DNA of 64,000 nt from Curtobacterium sp. VKM Ac-2865. GTDB lineage: Bacteria; Actinomycetota; Actinomycetes; Actinomycetales; Microbacteriaceae. Shown piece by piece: positions 51,941 through 60,435 of the stretch (the stretch's first letter is position 1; every line of letters starts with the position of its first letter). The notes beneath the pieces were generated by a model that was not told the DNA's origin, made no database searches, and saw only the letters and a program-made list of their open reading frames with translations. Location: contig NZ_JADKRZ010000002.1 in assembly GCF_015350905.1 (NCBI RefSeq), forward strand, positions 186,001 to 250,000, given 5' to 3'. The position numbers and the translations under genes were made by a program.

Positions 51941-53209
51941 TCAGGCGGCGCCGTGGCTGGCGCGGCTGCGTCGTGAGAGCGAGTCGATGATGACCGCGAG
52001 CAGGAGCACCGCGCCGGTGATCATGTAGCGGATCGACGAGTCGAGGCTGAGCAGCGTCAAGCCGTTCGAGATCGACTGGATCACGATGATGCCGAGCAGG
52101 GCCGACCAGGCGCTGCCTCGGCCGCCGAACAGGCTCGTGCCGCCGATGACCGCCGCGGCGATCGCGTTGAGGTTCGTGTCGCCGGCGCCCGAGGACAGGC
52201 TCGCGGAGTTGAGGCGAGCCGCGGCCAGGATGCCGCCGATGGTGGCGAACAGCGAGGTGAGCACGAAGACCGAGATGTAGATCCGGTTCACCCGGATGCC
52301 CGACCGTCGTGCAGCCTCGACGTTCCCGCCGACCGCGAAGACCGAGCGGCCCCAGCGGGTGCGCTTCAGCACGAAGTTCATCAGCACGACGAGCACGATG
52401 AAGAACACGAACGAGGTGCCCGTGCCGAAGTCGCGGGACAGGTACCAGACCATGACGCCGAGACCGATGAACAGCGCGAGCGACTTGGCGATCGTCAGGG
52501 ACATGGCGCCCGTGGACAGGCCGGCGCGGCGTCGACGACCGGCGCGACGGACCTCGGTGACGAACAGGCCACCGGCCGCGACCGCGGCGAGCAGGTACGC
52601 GAGCCACGGGGGCAGGTACGAGGCCGAGGCGAACTGCACGATCGGCGACGAGTACGGCAGGTTGATCGAGCCGTTCGGGCCGAGGATGAGCAGCTGCAGG
52701 CCGAGGAAGCCGAGCAGCCCGGCGAGCGTGATCACGAAGCTCGGGACGCCGAACCGCGTGAAGAGCAGCCCGTAGAGCAGACCGGCGGCGGCACCGACGG
52801 CGAGCGCCACGACGAGCACGAGCCACAGCGGCCAGCCGAGCGTCGTCAGCCCCTGGCCGAGGATCGCGGCCGACAGCCCGCTGACGCTGCCGACGGACAG
52901 GTCGATCTCGCCGAGGAGCAGGACCAGGACGATGCCGATCGCGATGGTGCCGACGGCAGCGCACTGCAGCGCGAGGTTGACCAGGTTGCCGGGCGACAGG
53001 AAGTCCGGCGACAGGGCCTGGAACACCGCCCAGATCACCACGAGGCCGACGACCACGGGCAGCGAGCCGATGTCACCGCCGCGGACCCGGCGGACGAACG
53101 CCTTCGCGGCCCCGCCGATCCCCTGGTCACGGAGCAGTCGCTCGTCCTGCAGGTCGGCCGCGGACGGGGTGGGCGTCGCGGCGGTCAGGGTCTCGTCGGC
53201 CTTGCTCAT
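51941..53209 (-). CDS. Xylose-type sugar ABC transporter permease (XylH-like)
   Basis: 422 aa, ten or more hydrophobic helices of the ribose/xylose BPD_transp_2 family: GIVLVLLLGEIDLSVGSVSGLSAAILG, FGVPSFVITLAGLLGFLGLQLLILGPNG and NAIAAAVIGGTSLFGGRGSAWSALLG are its landmarks. The region KRTRWGRSVFAVGGNVEAARRSGIRV is the ATPase-contacting loop. Length (over 400 aa rather than 320) is as in XylH. ATG 53209 overlaps the ATPase stop as ATGA. Confidence 0.92.
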   Translation of the reverse strand: MSKADETLTAATPTPSAADLQDERLLRDQGIGGAAKAFVRRVRGGDIGSLPVVVGLVVIWAVFQALSPDFLSPGNLVNLALQCAAVGTIAIGIVLVLLLGEIDLSVGSVSGLSAAILGQGLTTLGWPLWLVLVVALAVGAAAGLLYGLLFTRFGVPSFVITLAGLLGFLGLQLLILGPNGSINLPYSSPIVQFASASYLPPWLAYLLAAVAAGGLFVTEVRRAGRRRRAGLSTGAMSLTIAKSLALFIGLGVMVWYLSRDFGTGTSFVFFIVLVVLMNFVLKRTRWGRSVFAVGGNVEAARRSGIRVNRIYISVFVLTSLFATIGGILAAARLNSASLSSGAGDTNLNAIAAAVIGGTSLFGGRGSAWSALLGIIVIQSISNGLTLLSLDSSIRYMITGAVLLLAVIIDSLSRRSRASHGAA

Positions 53210-54015
53210 GCGGTGGTCTCCTGCTCGGTCCTGGCGGCGGCACGACGGGTGACGGCGTTGTCGGTCGCTCCGGTGATGGCCGCGATGATCTCCTCGTAGG
53301 AGACGTCGTCGATGCGGAACGTGCCGTTGTTCCGGCCGAGGCGGAGCACCGCGACCCGGTCGGCGACGGCCTGCACGTCCGCGAGGTTGTGGCTGATGAG
53401 GACGACCCCGAGGCCGCGCTCGCGGAGGCGCTCGACGAGGTTGAGCACCTCGGCGGTCTGGGCGACCCCGAGTGCGGCGGTCGGCTCGTCGAGGACGACC
53501 ACCTGCGGGTTGCCGATGAGCGACCGGGCGATGGCGACCGTCTGGCGCTGACCACCGGAGAGCGAGGCGATCGGGATGCGCACGGACGGGATCCGCGCGG
53601 CGAGCTGCTGCAGGAGCTCCCACGAGCGGCGTTCCATCTCCTCCTCGTCGAGGAAGGGGTGGCTGATCTCGCGGCCGAGGAACAGGTTCGACACGACGTC
53701 GAGGTTGTCCGCGAGCGCGAGGTCCTGGAAGACGGTGGCGATGCCCAGCGACTGGGCCGCCGCCGGGTTCGGGACGGTCACCTCGTCGCCGTTGAAGGTG
53801 ATCGTGCCACCGTCCGGCGTGTAGACCCCGGCGAGGATCTTCACGAACGTGGACTTGCCGGCGCCGTTGTCGCCGACGATGGCGATCACCTCGCCCGCGT
53901 ACACGTCGAAGTCGATGTCGCTGAGGGCCTGGACGGCACCGAACCGCTTCGTGATCCCGCGGAGGGACATCACCGGCTCGGAGGTGGGGTGTGCTGCTGC
54001 GGACTCGTTGCTCAC
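53206..54015 (-). CDS. Sugar ABC transporter ATPase, single domain (XylG-like)
   Basis: 269 aa. Walker A VGDNGAGKST, Q-loop ATVFQDLAL, signature LSGGQRQT, Walker B VVVLDEPTAALG and H-loop LISHNLADV. Monosaccharide importers of the RbsA/XylG class normally have two fused ATPase halves (about 500 aa); this has one, as in FrcA-type systems, so it should act as a homodimer. It follows the binding-protein gene after a strong hairpin. Confidence 0.92.
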   Translation of the reverse strand: MSNESAAAHPTSEPVMSLRGITKRFGAVQALSDIDFDVYAGEVIAIVGDNGAGKSTFVKILAGVYTPDGGTITFNGDEVTVPNPAAAQSLGIATVFQDLALADNLDVVSNLFLGREISHPFLDEEEMERRSWELLQQLAARIPSVRIPIASLSGGQRQTVAIARSLIGNPQVVVLDEPTAALGVAQTAEVLNLVERLRERGLGVVLISHNLADVQAVADRVAVLRLGRNNGTFRIDDVSYEEIIAAITGATDNAVTRRAAARTEQETTA

Positions 54016-54037
54016 GGGGTCGTCCTCGATCGGTGGG

Positions 54038-54068
54038 GCCCGCCCGGTCCGTGTGGGACCGGGCGGGC
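54038..54068 (-). terminator. Hairpin between XylF-like and XylG-like genes
   Basis: Perfect 13-bp arms gcccgcccggtcc (54038-54050) and complement (54056-54068) with a 5-nt loop, 11 nt after the binding-protein stop and without a T-run. Same position relative to a binding-protein gene as 31473-31511. Confidence 0.7.
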
Positions 54069-54079
54069 GGTTGTCCGGA

Positions 54080-55195
54080 CTAGTTGATGCCGGCGGTGGA
54101 GCAGGCGGCGGCGTACTGCGACGTGCAGACCTGCTTCGTCGTGTACAGACCGTCCTTGATCACCGTGTCCTGCACGTTGTCCGTCGTGACGGCCACCGGG
54201 TCCAGCAGGGTCGAGGGCACGCTGTCGCCCTTGGCGGTCTTCACGGTCGAGTCACCCTTCGGCGACTTGCCCTGGGCGAACTGGATCGCCAGGTCCGCGG
54301 CCTGCGAGGCCTCGGGCTTGAACGCCTTGTAGACGGTCATGTACTGCTCCCCCGCGAGGATCCGCTGGATGCCCGCGAGCGACGCGTCCTGACCGGTGAC
54401 CGGGGGCAGCGTCTTCACGCCGCTCGACTTGAGCGCCGCGATCACACCGCCGCCGGTGTCGTCGTTCGCCGCGTACACGCCGGTGATCTTGTCGGCGCCG
54501 AGCTTGCTGATCTGACCCGAGGCCCAGTCCTGCGCCTTGGCGGGGTCCCAACCGGGGGTGTCGTACTCGGCGAGGACCTTGTAGTCGCTCTTGTCGATGA
54601 CCGAGTGCGCGCCCTTCTTGAACTGCGACGCGTTGTTGTCGGTCGGCGAGCCGTTGACCATGATGATCCCCGAGCCGGCCGGCACCTTCTTCGCCTTGAG
54701 GGCGTCGACGAGGGCCTGCCCCTGGAGCTGTCCGACCTTCTCGTTGTCGAACGAGATGTAGTAGCTCAGGTCCGGGCTGTCGATGAGCCGGTCGTAGGAG
54801 ATGACCGGGACCTTCTTCGCCTTGGCCTGCTGGACGATGGACGCTGCCGCCTCGCCGTCGAACGGGTCGAGGACCAGGACCTTGACGCCCTGCGTGAGCA
54901 TCGACTGGGCCTGCTGGAGCTGCTTCGACGCGTCACCGTCGGCGTTGGCGTAGACGACCGAGCAGCCGCTGCACTGCTTCTTGATCTCGGCGGTGAAGAG
55001 CGGACGGTCGGCGCTGGCGTAGCGGGCGGTGACCGAGTCGGGCAGGAGCAGGCCGATCTTGGCCTTCGAGGCGTCGCCGCCGCCGCTGCCGGACCCCGTC
55101 CCGGCTCCGGCCCCGTTCGAGCAGCCCGCCAGGGTGGTGATCGCGATCAGGAGCGCGCCGACGCCGAGCATGGCGCGTGTGGTGGATTTCTTCAT
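54080..55195 (-). CDS. Xylose-type sugar-binding lipoprotein (XylF-like)
   Basis: 371-aa periplasmic-binding-protein-type lipoprotein. Signal with lipobox TTLAGC (Cys25) and a Gly/Ser linker; mature protein begins KIGLLLPDSVTARYASADRPLF and shows ANADGDASKQLQQAQSMLTQGVKVLVLDPFDGEAA, PVISYDRLID and GVYAANDDTGGGVIAALKSSG, all XylF/RbsB-like. Two Cys at KKQCSGCS and two near the C-terminus (VCTSQYAAACS) may pair. GGAGGA (55200-55205, complement) at optimal spacing before ATG 55195 suggests high expression. Sugar identity is inferred from similarity only. Confidence 0.92.
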   Translation of the reverse strand: MKKSTTRAMLGVGALLIAITTLAGCSNGAGAGTGSGSGGGDASKAKIGLLLPDSVTARYASADRPLFTAEIKKQCSGCSVVYANADGDASKQLQQAQSMLTQGVKVLVLDPFDGEAAASIVQQAKAKKVPVISYDRLIDSPDLSYYISFDNEKVGQLQGQALVDALKAKKVPAGSGIIMVNGSPTDNNASQFKKGAHSVIDKSDYKVLAEYDTPGWDPAKAQDWASGQISKLGADKITGVYAANDDTGGGVIAALKSSGVKTLPPVTGQDASLAGIQRILAGEQYMTVYKAFKPEASQAADLAIQFAQGKSPKGDSTVKTAKGDSVPSTLLDPVAVTTDNVQDTVIKDGLYTTKQVCTSQYAAACSTAGIN

Positions 55196-55254
55196 TGAAA
55201 CGTCCTCCGACAGGTGGGCCGCCCACGTTGGCGGTGCCCTGAGTGTGTCAGCGG

Positions 55255-55281
55255 GCGTTCTTGGCTGCAAGAGTTGAACGC
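55255..55281. promoter_or_regulatory. Inverted repeat upstream of the XylF-like gene (ROK operator candidate)
   Basis: gcgttc (55255-55260) and gaacgc (55276-55281) flank a 15-bp spacer with partial symmetry (cttggctgcaag), about 60 bp before the XylF-like start. It is a reasonable site for the ROK repressor encoded next door. The remaining spacer to 55357 is non-coding. Confidence 0.45.
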
Positions 55282-55357
55282 AAGGGGTGCGGGCTGTGAC
55301 GAAATCGTTATCGAAGGGTCGTCGACGTCGTTCCCGGCGCCGACCGGGCCGGGACCG

Positions 55358-56530
55358 TCACCGGGCTCGGGTGACGTCCACCGCCTCGATCGCCACGGCG
55401 AGGGCACCGGTCACGGCGGCCTTCTCTCCGAGCTGCCCCTGCACCACGTCCGGGGTGCCGTCCGCGTCGACGATGAGCATCGACTCGAGGGCGTGCCGCA
55501 TCGGGCCGAGCAGCAGCTCCCCGGCGCGGGCGAACTCCCCCGTGACCACGACCCGCTCGGGGTCCAGCACGTTGCAGAGCCCGACCGCGGCGGTGCCGAT
55601 CGCCCGCCCGGCGTCCGCGACCGCGCGGATGCAGGCCGGGTCGCCGGACATCGCGCGCAGGATGAGGTCGGTGAGCTTGAGCGTGCCCACCTCGTCGCGG
55701 ACGGACTCGAGCACCGCGGGGGCGCCGGCCACGGCCTCCAGACAGCCGCGGTTCCCGCACCGGCAGATCGGACCGTGGGGCACCACGGGCGTGTGCCCGA
55801 ACTCGCCGGCGACGCCGTGGTGCCCGCGGAACAGCCGGCCGTCGAGCACCAGCCCGGCACCGATGCCGTTGCCGACGTCGAGCGTGACGACGGTGCTGCG
55901 TCCGCGGCCCGCGCCGCTGCGGTGCTCCGCGAGGGCCGAGAGCGTGGCGGCGTTGTCGAGCTGCACGGGCTTGCCGACCCGCTCGCCGAGGGACGTGCCG
56001 ATCGCGATGCCATCCCAGCCGCGCAGGATCCCGCCGCGCGCGGTCATGCCCGTGCGCTTGTCGATCGGTGCGGCCACGGCGAGCCCGACCGACAGGACCT
56101 CCTGCATGGACGAGTCCACCGACTCGGCCATGTCCATCACGAGCAGGGCGGCCTTGTCGAGCTCGGCGTCGGCGCGGTGGTCACGGGCCAGGGGCATGTG
56201 CCGCTCGGCCAGCACGGCCCCGTTGAGGTCGGACAGGGCCACGCGGAGGTGCCGCGGTGCGACGTGCACCCCGGCGACCAGGCCCAGGCCGTGCGGCAAC
56301 GTCACCCGGAGGGCACGGCGTCCGCTCGACGTGCTCGGGGTGGCGTGCAGGGCGCCGGTGGCGACGAGCTCCTTGACGATGTTGGAGACCGTGGCCGGCG
56401 AGAGCCCGGTCGCGCCGGCCAGCTCGACCTGGGTCAGTCCCCCGTGGCGCTTGACGGCCTCGACCACCCGCCCCCGGTTGGCTTCACGCAGTGAAGCTTG
56501 GCTGCCCGGACTCCGGCGTGGTTCTGACAC
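55358..56530 (-). CDS. ROK-family transcriptional repressor (XylR/NagC-like)
   Basis: 390 aa from GTG 56530, six bases from TACGCT (complement of 56537-56542). N-terminal HTH: NRGRVVEAVKRHGGLTQVELAGATGLSPATVSNIVKELVATGALH. The ROK domain keeps GVHVAPRHLRVALSDLNG, VTLDVGNGIGAGLVLDG, GEFGHTPVVPHGP and the zinc site CRCGNRGCLEAVAG, in contrast to the ROK kinase at 36015. It lies directly upstream of and in line with the XylFGH-like genes and probably represses them until the sugar binds. Confidence 0.92.
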   Translation of the reverse strand: MSEPRRSPGSQASLREANRGRVVEAVKRHGGLTQVELAGATGLSPATVSNIVKELVATGALHATPSTSSGRRALRVTLPHGLGLVAGVHVAPRHLRVALSDLNGAVLAERHMPLARDHRADAELDKAALLVMDMAESVDSSMQEVLSVGLAVAAPIDKRTGMTARGGILRGWDGIAIGTSLGERVGKPVQLDNAATLSALAEHRSGAGRGRSTVVTLDVGNGIGAGLVLDGRLFRGHHGVAGEFGHTPVVPHGPICRCGNRGCLEAVAGAPAVLESVRDEVGTLKLTDLILRAMSGDPACIRAVADAGRAIGTAAVGLCNVLDPERVVVTGEFARAGELLLGPMRHALESMLIVDADGTPDVVQGQLGEKAAVTGALAVAIEAVDVTRAR

Positions 56531-56557
56531 GGGGACAGCGTAACCGGGGGCGTCCGG

Positions 56558-57562
56558 CTACTTCGTGATGAAGCCTTCCTTGACCATCCAGTCGTAGGCG
56601 GCGTCGACCGGCTCGCGGCCCTCGACGTCGACCTGGCGGTTCAGTTCCTGCAGCACCGGGTCGGTGAGCTTCGGGGAGATCTGGTCGTAGATGCCCTCGA
56701 GCTGCGGGTACTCCTTCAGCGTGGCACTGTCGAGCACCGGCGCGACGTTGTACGCGGGGAAGAAGCCCTCGTCGTCCTCAAGCACCTGCAGGCCGAGCGA
56801 CTTGATGCGGCCGTCGGTGGTGAAGACCTCGCCGAAGTTGCACGTCCCGCGGTCGGTCGCCGTGTAGACCGTGCCGGTGTCGAGGATGTCGACGTTGCCC
56901 TTCGGGATCGCGCTGGCACCGGAGCCACCGAGCTGCATGCCGTACTTCGCGAGCATCGGCTTGAACCCGTCGGCGCGTGAGTTGAACTCGGACTCGACGC
57001 AGAACGTGCGGTCCTCCGCGGGCAGGTCGGCGATCTGCGAGAGCTTCGTGATGCCGCCGAGGTCCTTGACGGCCTCCTTGCGCACCGCGAACGCGTAGGT
57101 GTTGTTCATCGGAGCGGGCGGCAGCCACGTGAGGCCGTTGCCGGCGTCCTCCTTCTTGACCGCCTGGTACTGCGCCTGCTTGTCCGGGATGCCCTCCTTG
57201 TGGCCCATGTAGGTCAGCCACGCGGTCCCGGTGTACTCGTAGGTCATGTCGGCGTCGTGCCCGGTCATCAGCTGGCGGACGGCGACGCTGCCCGGGACGT
57301 TCGTCTCGTCGGTCACCTGGAACCCGGCGGCCTTCGCGGCGAGCACGGCGATCTTGCCGAGCACGAGCTGCTCGGTGAAGTTCTTCGACGTGACCGTGAT
57401 GTGGGCGTCCTCGGGCAGGTCGGCGATCCGCTTGATGGTGCCGGGCTCGGCCGCTGGGACGAACGAGGTCGCGGGCTGCAGGCCGCAGCCGGTCAGGGCG
57501 AGGGCGGCGGCACCGGCGACGAGGGTCGCGGCGACGCGACGCGTGCGCTTCGTGCGGGTCAT
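56558..57562 (-). CDS. Osmoprotectant (glycine betaine/choline) ABC substrate-binding lipoprotein
   Basis: 334 aa of the OpuBC/OpuCC/ProX (OpuAC) family. Signal with lipobox LALTGC, then HITVTSKNFTEQLVLGKIAVLAAKAAGFQVTDETNVPGSVAVRQLMTGHDADMTYEYTGTAWLTYMGHKEG, the canonical betaine/choline fold start. Later GFKPMLAKYGMQ, YTATDRGTCNFGEVFTTDGRI and EDDEGFFPAYNVAPVLDS are typical. Last gene of the four-gene osmolyte operon; ATG 57562 overlaps the permease stop. Confidence 0.93.
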   Translation of the reverse strand: MTRTKRTRRVAATLVAGAAALALTGCGLQPATSFVPAAEPGTIKRIADLPEDAHITVTSKNFTEQLVLGKIAVLAAKAAGFQVTDETNVPGSVAVRQLMTGHDADMTYEYTGTAWLTYMGHKEGIPDKQAQYQAVKKEDAGNGLTWLPPAPMNNTYAFAVRKEAVKDLGGITKLSQIADLPAEDRTFCVESEFNSRADGFKPMLAKYGMQLGGSGASAIPKGNVDILDTGTVYTATDRGTCNFGEVFTTDGRIKSLGLQVLEDDEGFFPAYNVAPVLDSATLKEYPQLEGIYDQISPKLTDPVLQELNRQVDVEGREPVDAAYDWMVKEGFITK

Positions 57563-58332
57563 CGGAGTCCCTTCGGTCGTGCGAACGTCTCGACGATGCG
57601 GCCGAGCCAGTCGATGGACAGGGCCAGCAGCGCGATGAGGAGCGCACCGGCGACCAGCACCTTGGGCAGGAACAGGTTCACGCCGGTGGTGATGAGCAGC
57701 CCGAGGCCACCGGCGCCGATGAACGTCGCGAGGGCGGCGGACCCGACCAGGAGCACCAGGGCGGTGCGGATGCCGGCGAGCATCACGGGGACGGCCAACG
57801 GCAGTTCGACCTTGAGCAGGACGGAGAACGCGCTCATGCCCATGCCACGACCGGCCTCGACGGTGCGCTGGTCGACGCTCTCGATGCCGATGATGGTGTT
57901 CCGCAGCACGGGCAGGATCGCGTACAGGACGAGCGCGATGACGGCCGCCCAGAACGAGAAGCCCAACCAGAACGCCAGGAGCACCACGAGACCGACCGCG
58001 GGTGCGGCCTGGCCGAAGTTCGCCACGGCGAGGATGAACCCGCTGGCCCGGCGGAGGGGACCGCGGGTCAGGACGATGCCGAGCGGGATGCCGATCACGA
58101 GCACGATGGCGGTCGACACGACGGTCAGCATCAGGTGCTGCCACGTCAGCGCGAGCAGGTCGGCCGGGTTCAGCGTCGTGCGCTCGGTCTCGGTGAGGTC
58201 CGCCGTGTTCAGCCAGACCGCGAACGCGGCGAGCACGACCAGGATCGCGACGGGCTGGATGACCAGGGCCTTCCAGGACGTCGCGTGCCCGCCGGACTTC
58301 GTCGTGGCGGGGTCGACGACGACGTCAGTCAT
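57559..58332 (-). CDS. Osmoprotectant ABC transporter permease
   Basis: 257 aa; a hydrophobic N-terminal helix, a short extracytoplasmic part, then five helices of the OpuBB/OpuCB type with the ATPase loop NTIIGIESVDQRTVEAGRGMGMSAFSVLLKVELPLAVPVMLAGIR. It overlaps the upstream ATPase gene by 8 bp and the downstream binding protein by ATGA, so the order permease-ATPase-permease-binding protein forms one transcript. Confidence 0.93.
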   Translation of the reverse strand: MTDVVVDPATTKSGGHATSWKALVIQPVAILVVLAAFAVWLNTADLTETERTTLNPADLLALTWQHLMLTVVSTAIVLVIGIPLGIVLTRGPLRRASGFILAVANFGQAAPAVGLVVLLAFWLGFSFWAAVIALVLYAILPVLRNTIIGIESVDQRTVEAGRGMGMSAFSVLLKVELPLAVPVMLAGIRTALVLLVGSAALATFIGAGGLGLLITTGVNLFLPKVLVAGALLIALLALSIDWLGRIVETFARPKGLR

Positions 58333-59596
58333 CGGTGCCCCCGGTCGACGATGCCTGCACCGGCGACTTCGGCAGGGTCTCGATCGGGTTCGTGTTCGTC
58401 CCGACCGGCGTGTACGCCTGCTCCTCGGCCGCAGCGGCGCGGGAGCGGGTGATCGCCTCCATGACCGTCTCGACGGTGATGACACCGCGGAAGGCGTCAC
58501 GGCCAGCGGTGACCAGGGCGGCGCCCGCGCTGGACACGAGCATGGTGTCGAGCGCGTCGTTGAGCGTCGCGGCCTCGCCGACGACGGGCAGGTTCGGCTC
58601 GATGCCCTCGGGGATGCGCTCCAGGCGCTCGAGCTGACGGCGTGACGGCCACCCGATGGGGCGCTGGCGGCGGTCGACGACGACGGCGTGCCCGTGGCCA
58701 CCGGCCTCACGCATCCGCTGCAGGACGGCCTTCGCCTCTTCGCCGGGGGAGCAGGTCACGGCGTCGACGACCTCGACGTCGCGGACCCGGTTCAGGGTGA
58801 GCTGCTTGAGGCCGGCGCCCGAGCCGATGAAGTTCTCGACGAACTCGTTCGCGGGCTCGGCGAGGATGCGCTCCGGGCTGTCGTACTGCACGATGTGCGC
58901 GCCCTCGGAGAAGATCACGATCCAGTCGCCGAGCTTCACGGCCTCGTCGAAGTCGTGCGTGACGATGACGATCGTCTTGTGCAGCTCCTCCTGGATCCGG
59001 ATGAGCTCGTCCTGTAGTCGCGCCCGGGTGATCGGGTCGACGGCGCCGAAGGGCTCGTCCATGAGCAGCACGGGCGGGTCGGCGGCGAGTGCCCGGGCGA
59101 CGCCGACGCGCTGCTGCTGACCGCCGGAGAGCTCACGGGGGTAGCGGTCGCGGTAGGTCTCGGGGTCGAGGGACACCAGCTCGAGGAGCTCGTCGACACG
59201 GGCGGCGATCTTCGCCTTGGACCAGCCGAGCATCTTCGGCACGATCGCGATGTTCGCCGCGACCGTCATGTGCGGGAAGAGCCCGCCGGCCTGGATCACG
59301 TAGCCCATGCGGCGGCGCAGCTCGTCGCCGTCGATGCTGGTCACGTCGTCGTCGCCGACCACGATGCGGCCCTCGGTGGGCTCGATGAGCCGGTTGATCA
59401 TCTTCAGCGTGGTCGTCTTGCCGCAGCCGGACGGGCCGACGAGCATGACGATCTTGCCCGCCGGGATCTCGAGCGTGATGCCGTCGACGGCGGGCTTGGC
59501 CTGGCCCGGGTACCGCTTGGTGACGGTGTCGAGCAGGATGCTGCGGCCCGTGACGTCGCCGTCGGGGGCGGTGAGGGTGGCGTTGTCAGTGGACAC
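58325..59596 (-). CDS. Osmoprotectant ABC transporter ATPase with CBS domains (OpuCA-like)
   Basis: 423 aa. ABC part: Walker A VGPSGCGKTT, Q-loop YVIQAGGLFPHMTV, signature LSGGQQQR, Walker B VLLMDEPFGAVDPITR and H-loop IVTHDFDEA. After residue 270 come two CBS units (VTCSPGEEAKAVLQRMREAGGHGHAVVVDRRQRPIGW; LPVVGEAATLNDALDTMLVSSAGAALVTAGRDAFRGVITVETVMEAI), which in OpuA sense ionic strength or c-di-AMP. It overlaps the first permease gene by 11 bp. Confidence 0.94.
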   Translation of the reverse strand: MSTDNATLTAPDGDVTGRSILLDTVTKRYPGQAKPAVDGITLEIPAGKIVMLVGPSGCGKTTTLKMINRLIEPTEGRIVVGDDDVTSIDGDELRRRMGYVIQAGGLFPHMTVAANIAIVPKMLGWSKAKIAARVDELLELVSLDPETYRDRYPRELSGGQQQRVGVARALAADPPVLLMDEPFGAVDPITRARLQDELIRIQEELHKTIVIVTHDFDEAVKLGDWIVIFSEGAHIVQYDSPERILAEPANEFVENFIGSGAGLKQLTLNRVRDVEVVDAVTCSPGEEAKAVLQRMREAGGHGHAVVVDRRQRPIGWPSRRQLERLERIPEGIEPNLPVVGEAATLNDALDTMLVSSAGAALVTAGRDAFRGVITVETVMEAITRSRAAAAEEQAYTPVGTNTNPIETLPKSPVQASSTGGTDD

Positions 59597-60230
59597 GGAT
59601 ACCTCGCGAGGTGGTCAGGCGGCCGAGGCCGAGGAGCAGGAGGTCGAGGACGAGGGCGAGCAGGACGACGCCCACCACACCCACCACGACGGAGTTGAGC
59701 GAGTTGGCGCCGCCGAGGCGGGACAGGCCGGAGAAGATGAAGCCGCCGAGTCCCGGGCCGAGGGCGTACGCGGCGACCGCGGCGACACCCATCACCATCT
59801 GCGCGGAGACCCGGACGCCGGTCAGGATGATCGGCCACGCGAGCGGCAGCTCGATCTGCACCAGGGTGCGGAAGCGGCCCATGCCGATGCCCCGCGCCGA
59901 CTCGACGACGGCGGGGGAGATCTCGGAGAGCCCGACGACCGCGTTGCGGAGGATCGGCAGGGCGGCGAAGAAGGTGACGGTGACGACGGACGGCACGACG
60001 CCGAACCCGAGCGGCACGAGCAGCAGTCCGATGACGGCGAACGACGGCAGGGTCAGGCCGATGGTCGACAGCTCGTTCGCCGCCGACCGGAGCCGGGGGA
60101 TGCGGTAGACGAGTGCTGCGAGCACCACGGCGATGACGGTGGCGAGCACGGTGCACTGGACGACCAGTGAGAAGTGCTGCCACGAGGCGAACCAGATCTG
60201 GTCCCATCGCTCCACGACGTACTGGAACAC
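59586..60230 (-). CDS. Osmoprotectant ABC transporter permease, first gene of operon
   Basis: 214 aa from GTG 60230 (VFQYVVERWDQIWFASWQHFSLV), with GAAGGAA upstream; a TTG-initiated extension to 60299 is unlikely because it would cover the promoter. Six helices and the loop RNAVVGLSEISPAVVESARGIGMGRFRTLVQIELPLAWPIILTGVR match OpuCB/OpuCD. Heterodimer partner of the permease at 57559. Confidence 0.92.
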   Translation of the reverse strand: MFQYVVERWDQIWFASWQHFSLVVQCTVLATVIAVVLAALVYRIPRLRSAANELSTIGLTLPSFAVIGLLLVPLGFGVVPSVVTVTFFAALPILRNAVVGLSEISPAVVESARGIGMGRFRTLVQIELPLAWPIILTGVRVSAQMVMGVAAVAAYALGPGLGGFIFSGLSRLGGANSLNSVVVGVVGVVLLALVLDLLLLGLGRLTTSRGIRVH

Positions 60231-60288
60231 GGAGTCGGTTCCTTCCCGGTCGGCAGTCCTGCCCGCGGATCGGGCACGAACGCGGCCA

Positions 60289-60319
60289 AACGTAGCCAAG
60301 GCGTCCGCGATCTGTACAA
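60289..60319 (-). promoter_or_regulatory. Possible promoter of the osmoprotectant operon
   Basis: On the minus strand TTGTAC (complement of 60314-60319) and TACGTT (60289-60294) are 19 bases apart; transcription would start near 60282, leaving about 50 nt of leader. Confidence 0.35.
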
Positions 60320-60396
60320 CCGTGGAACCGCCTGCCGCCGGGAACCTGCGTGACCGCGCAGCGAGGAACCCCTGGTCAGAGGGGCTACCTACCGGT

Positions 60397-60428
60397 GACC
60401 CTGGGAGAACGGTAACGATCCCTGGGTC
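60397..60428 (-). terminator. Hairpin after the DinB gene
   Basis: gaccctggg (60397-60405) pairs with ccctgggtc (60420-60428) with one mismatch around a 14-nt loop, seven nt beyond the DinB stop. A weaker 5-bp stem lies at about 60369-60384. Confidence 0.4.
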
Positions 60429-60435
60429 ATGCCGA

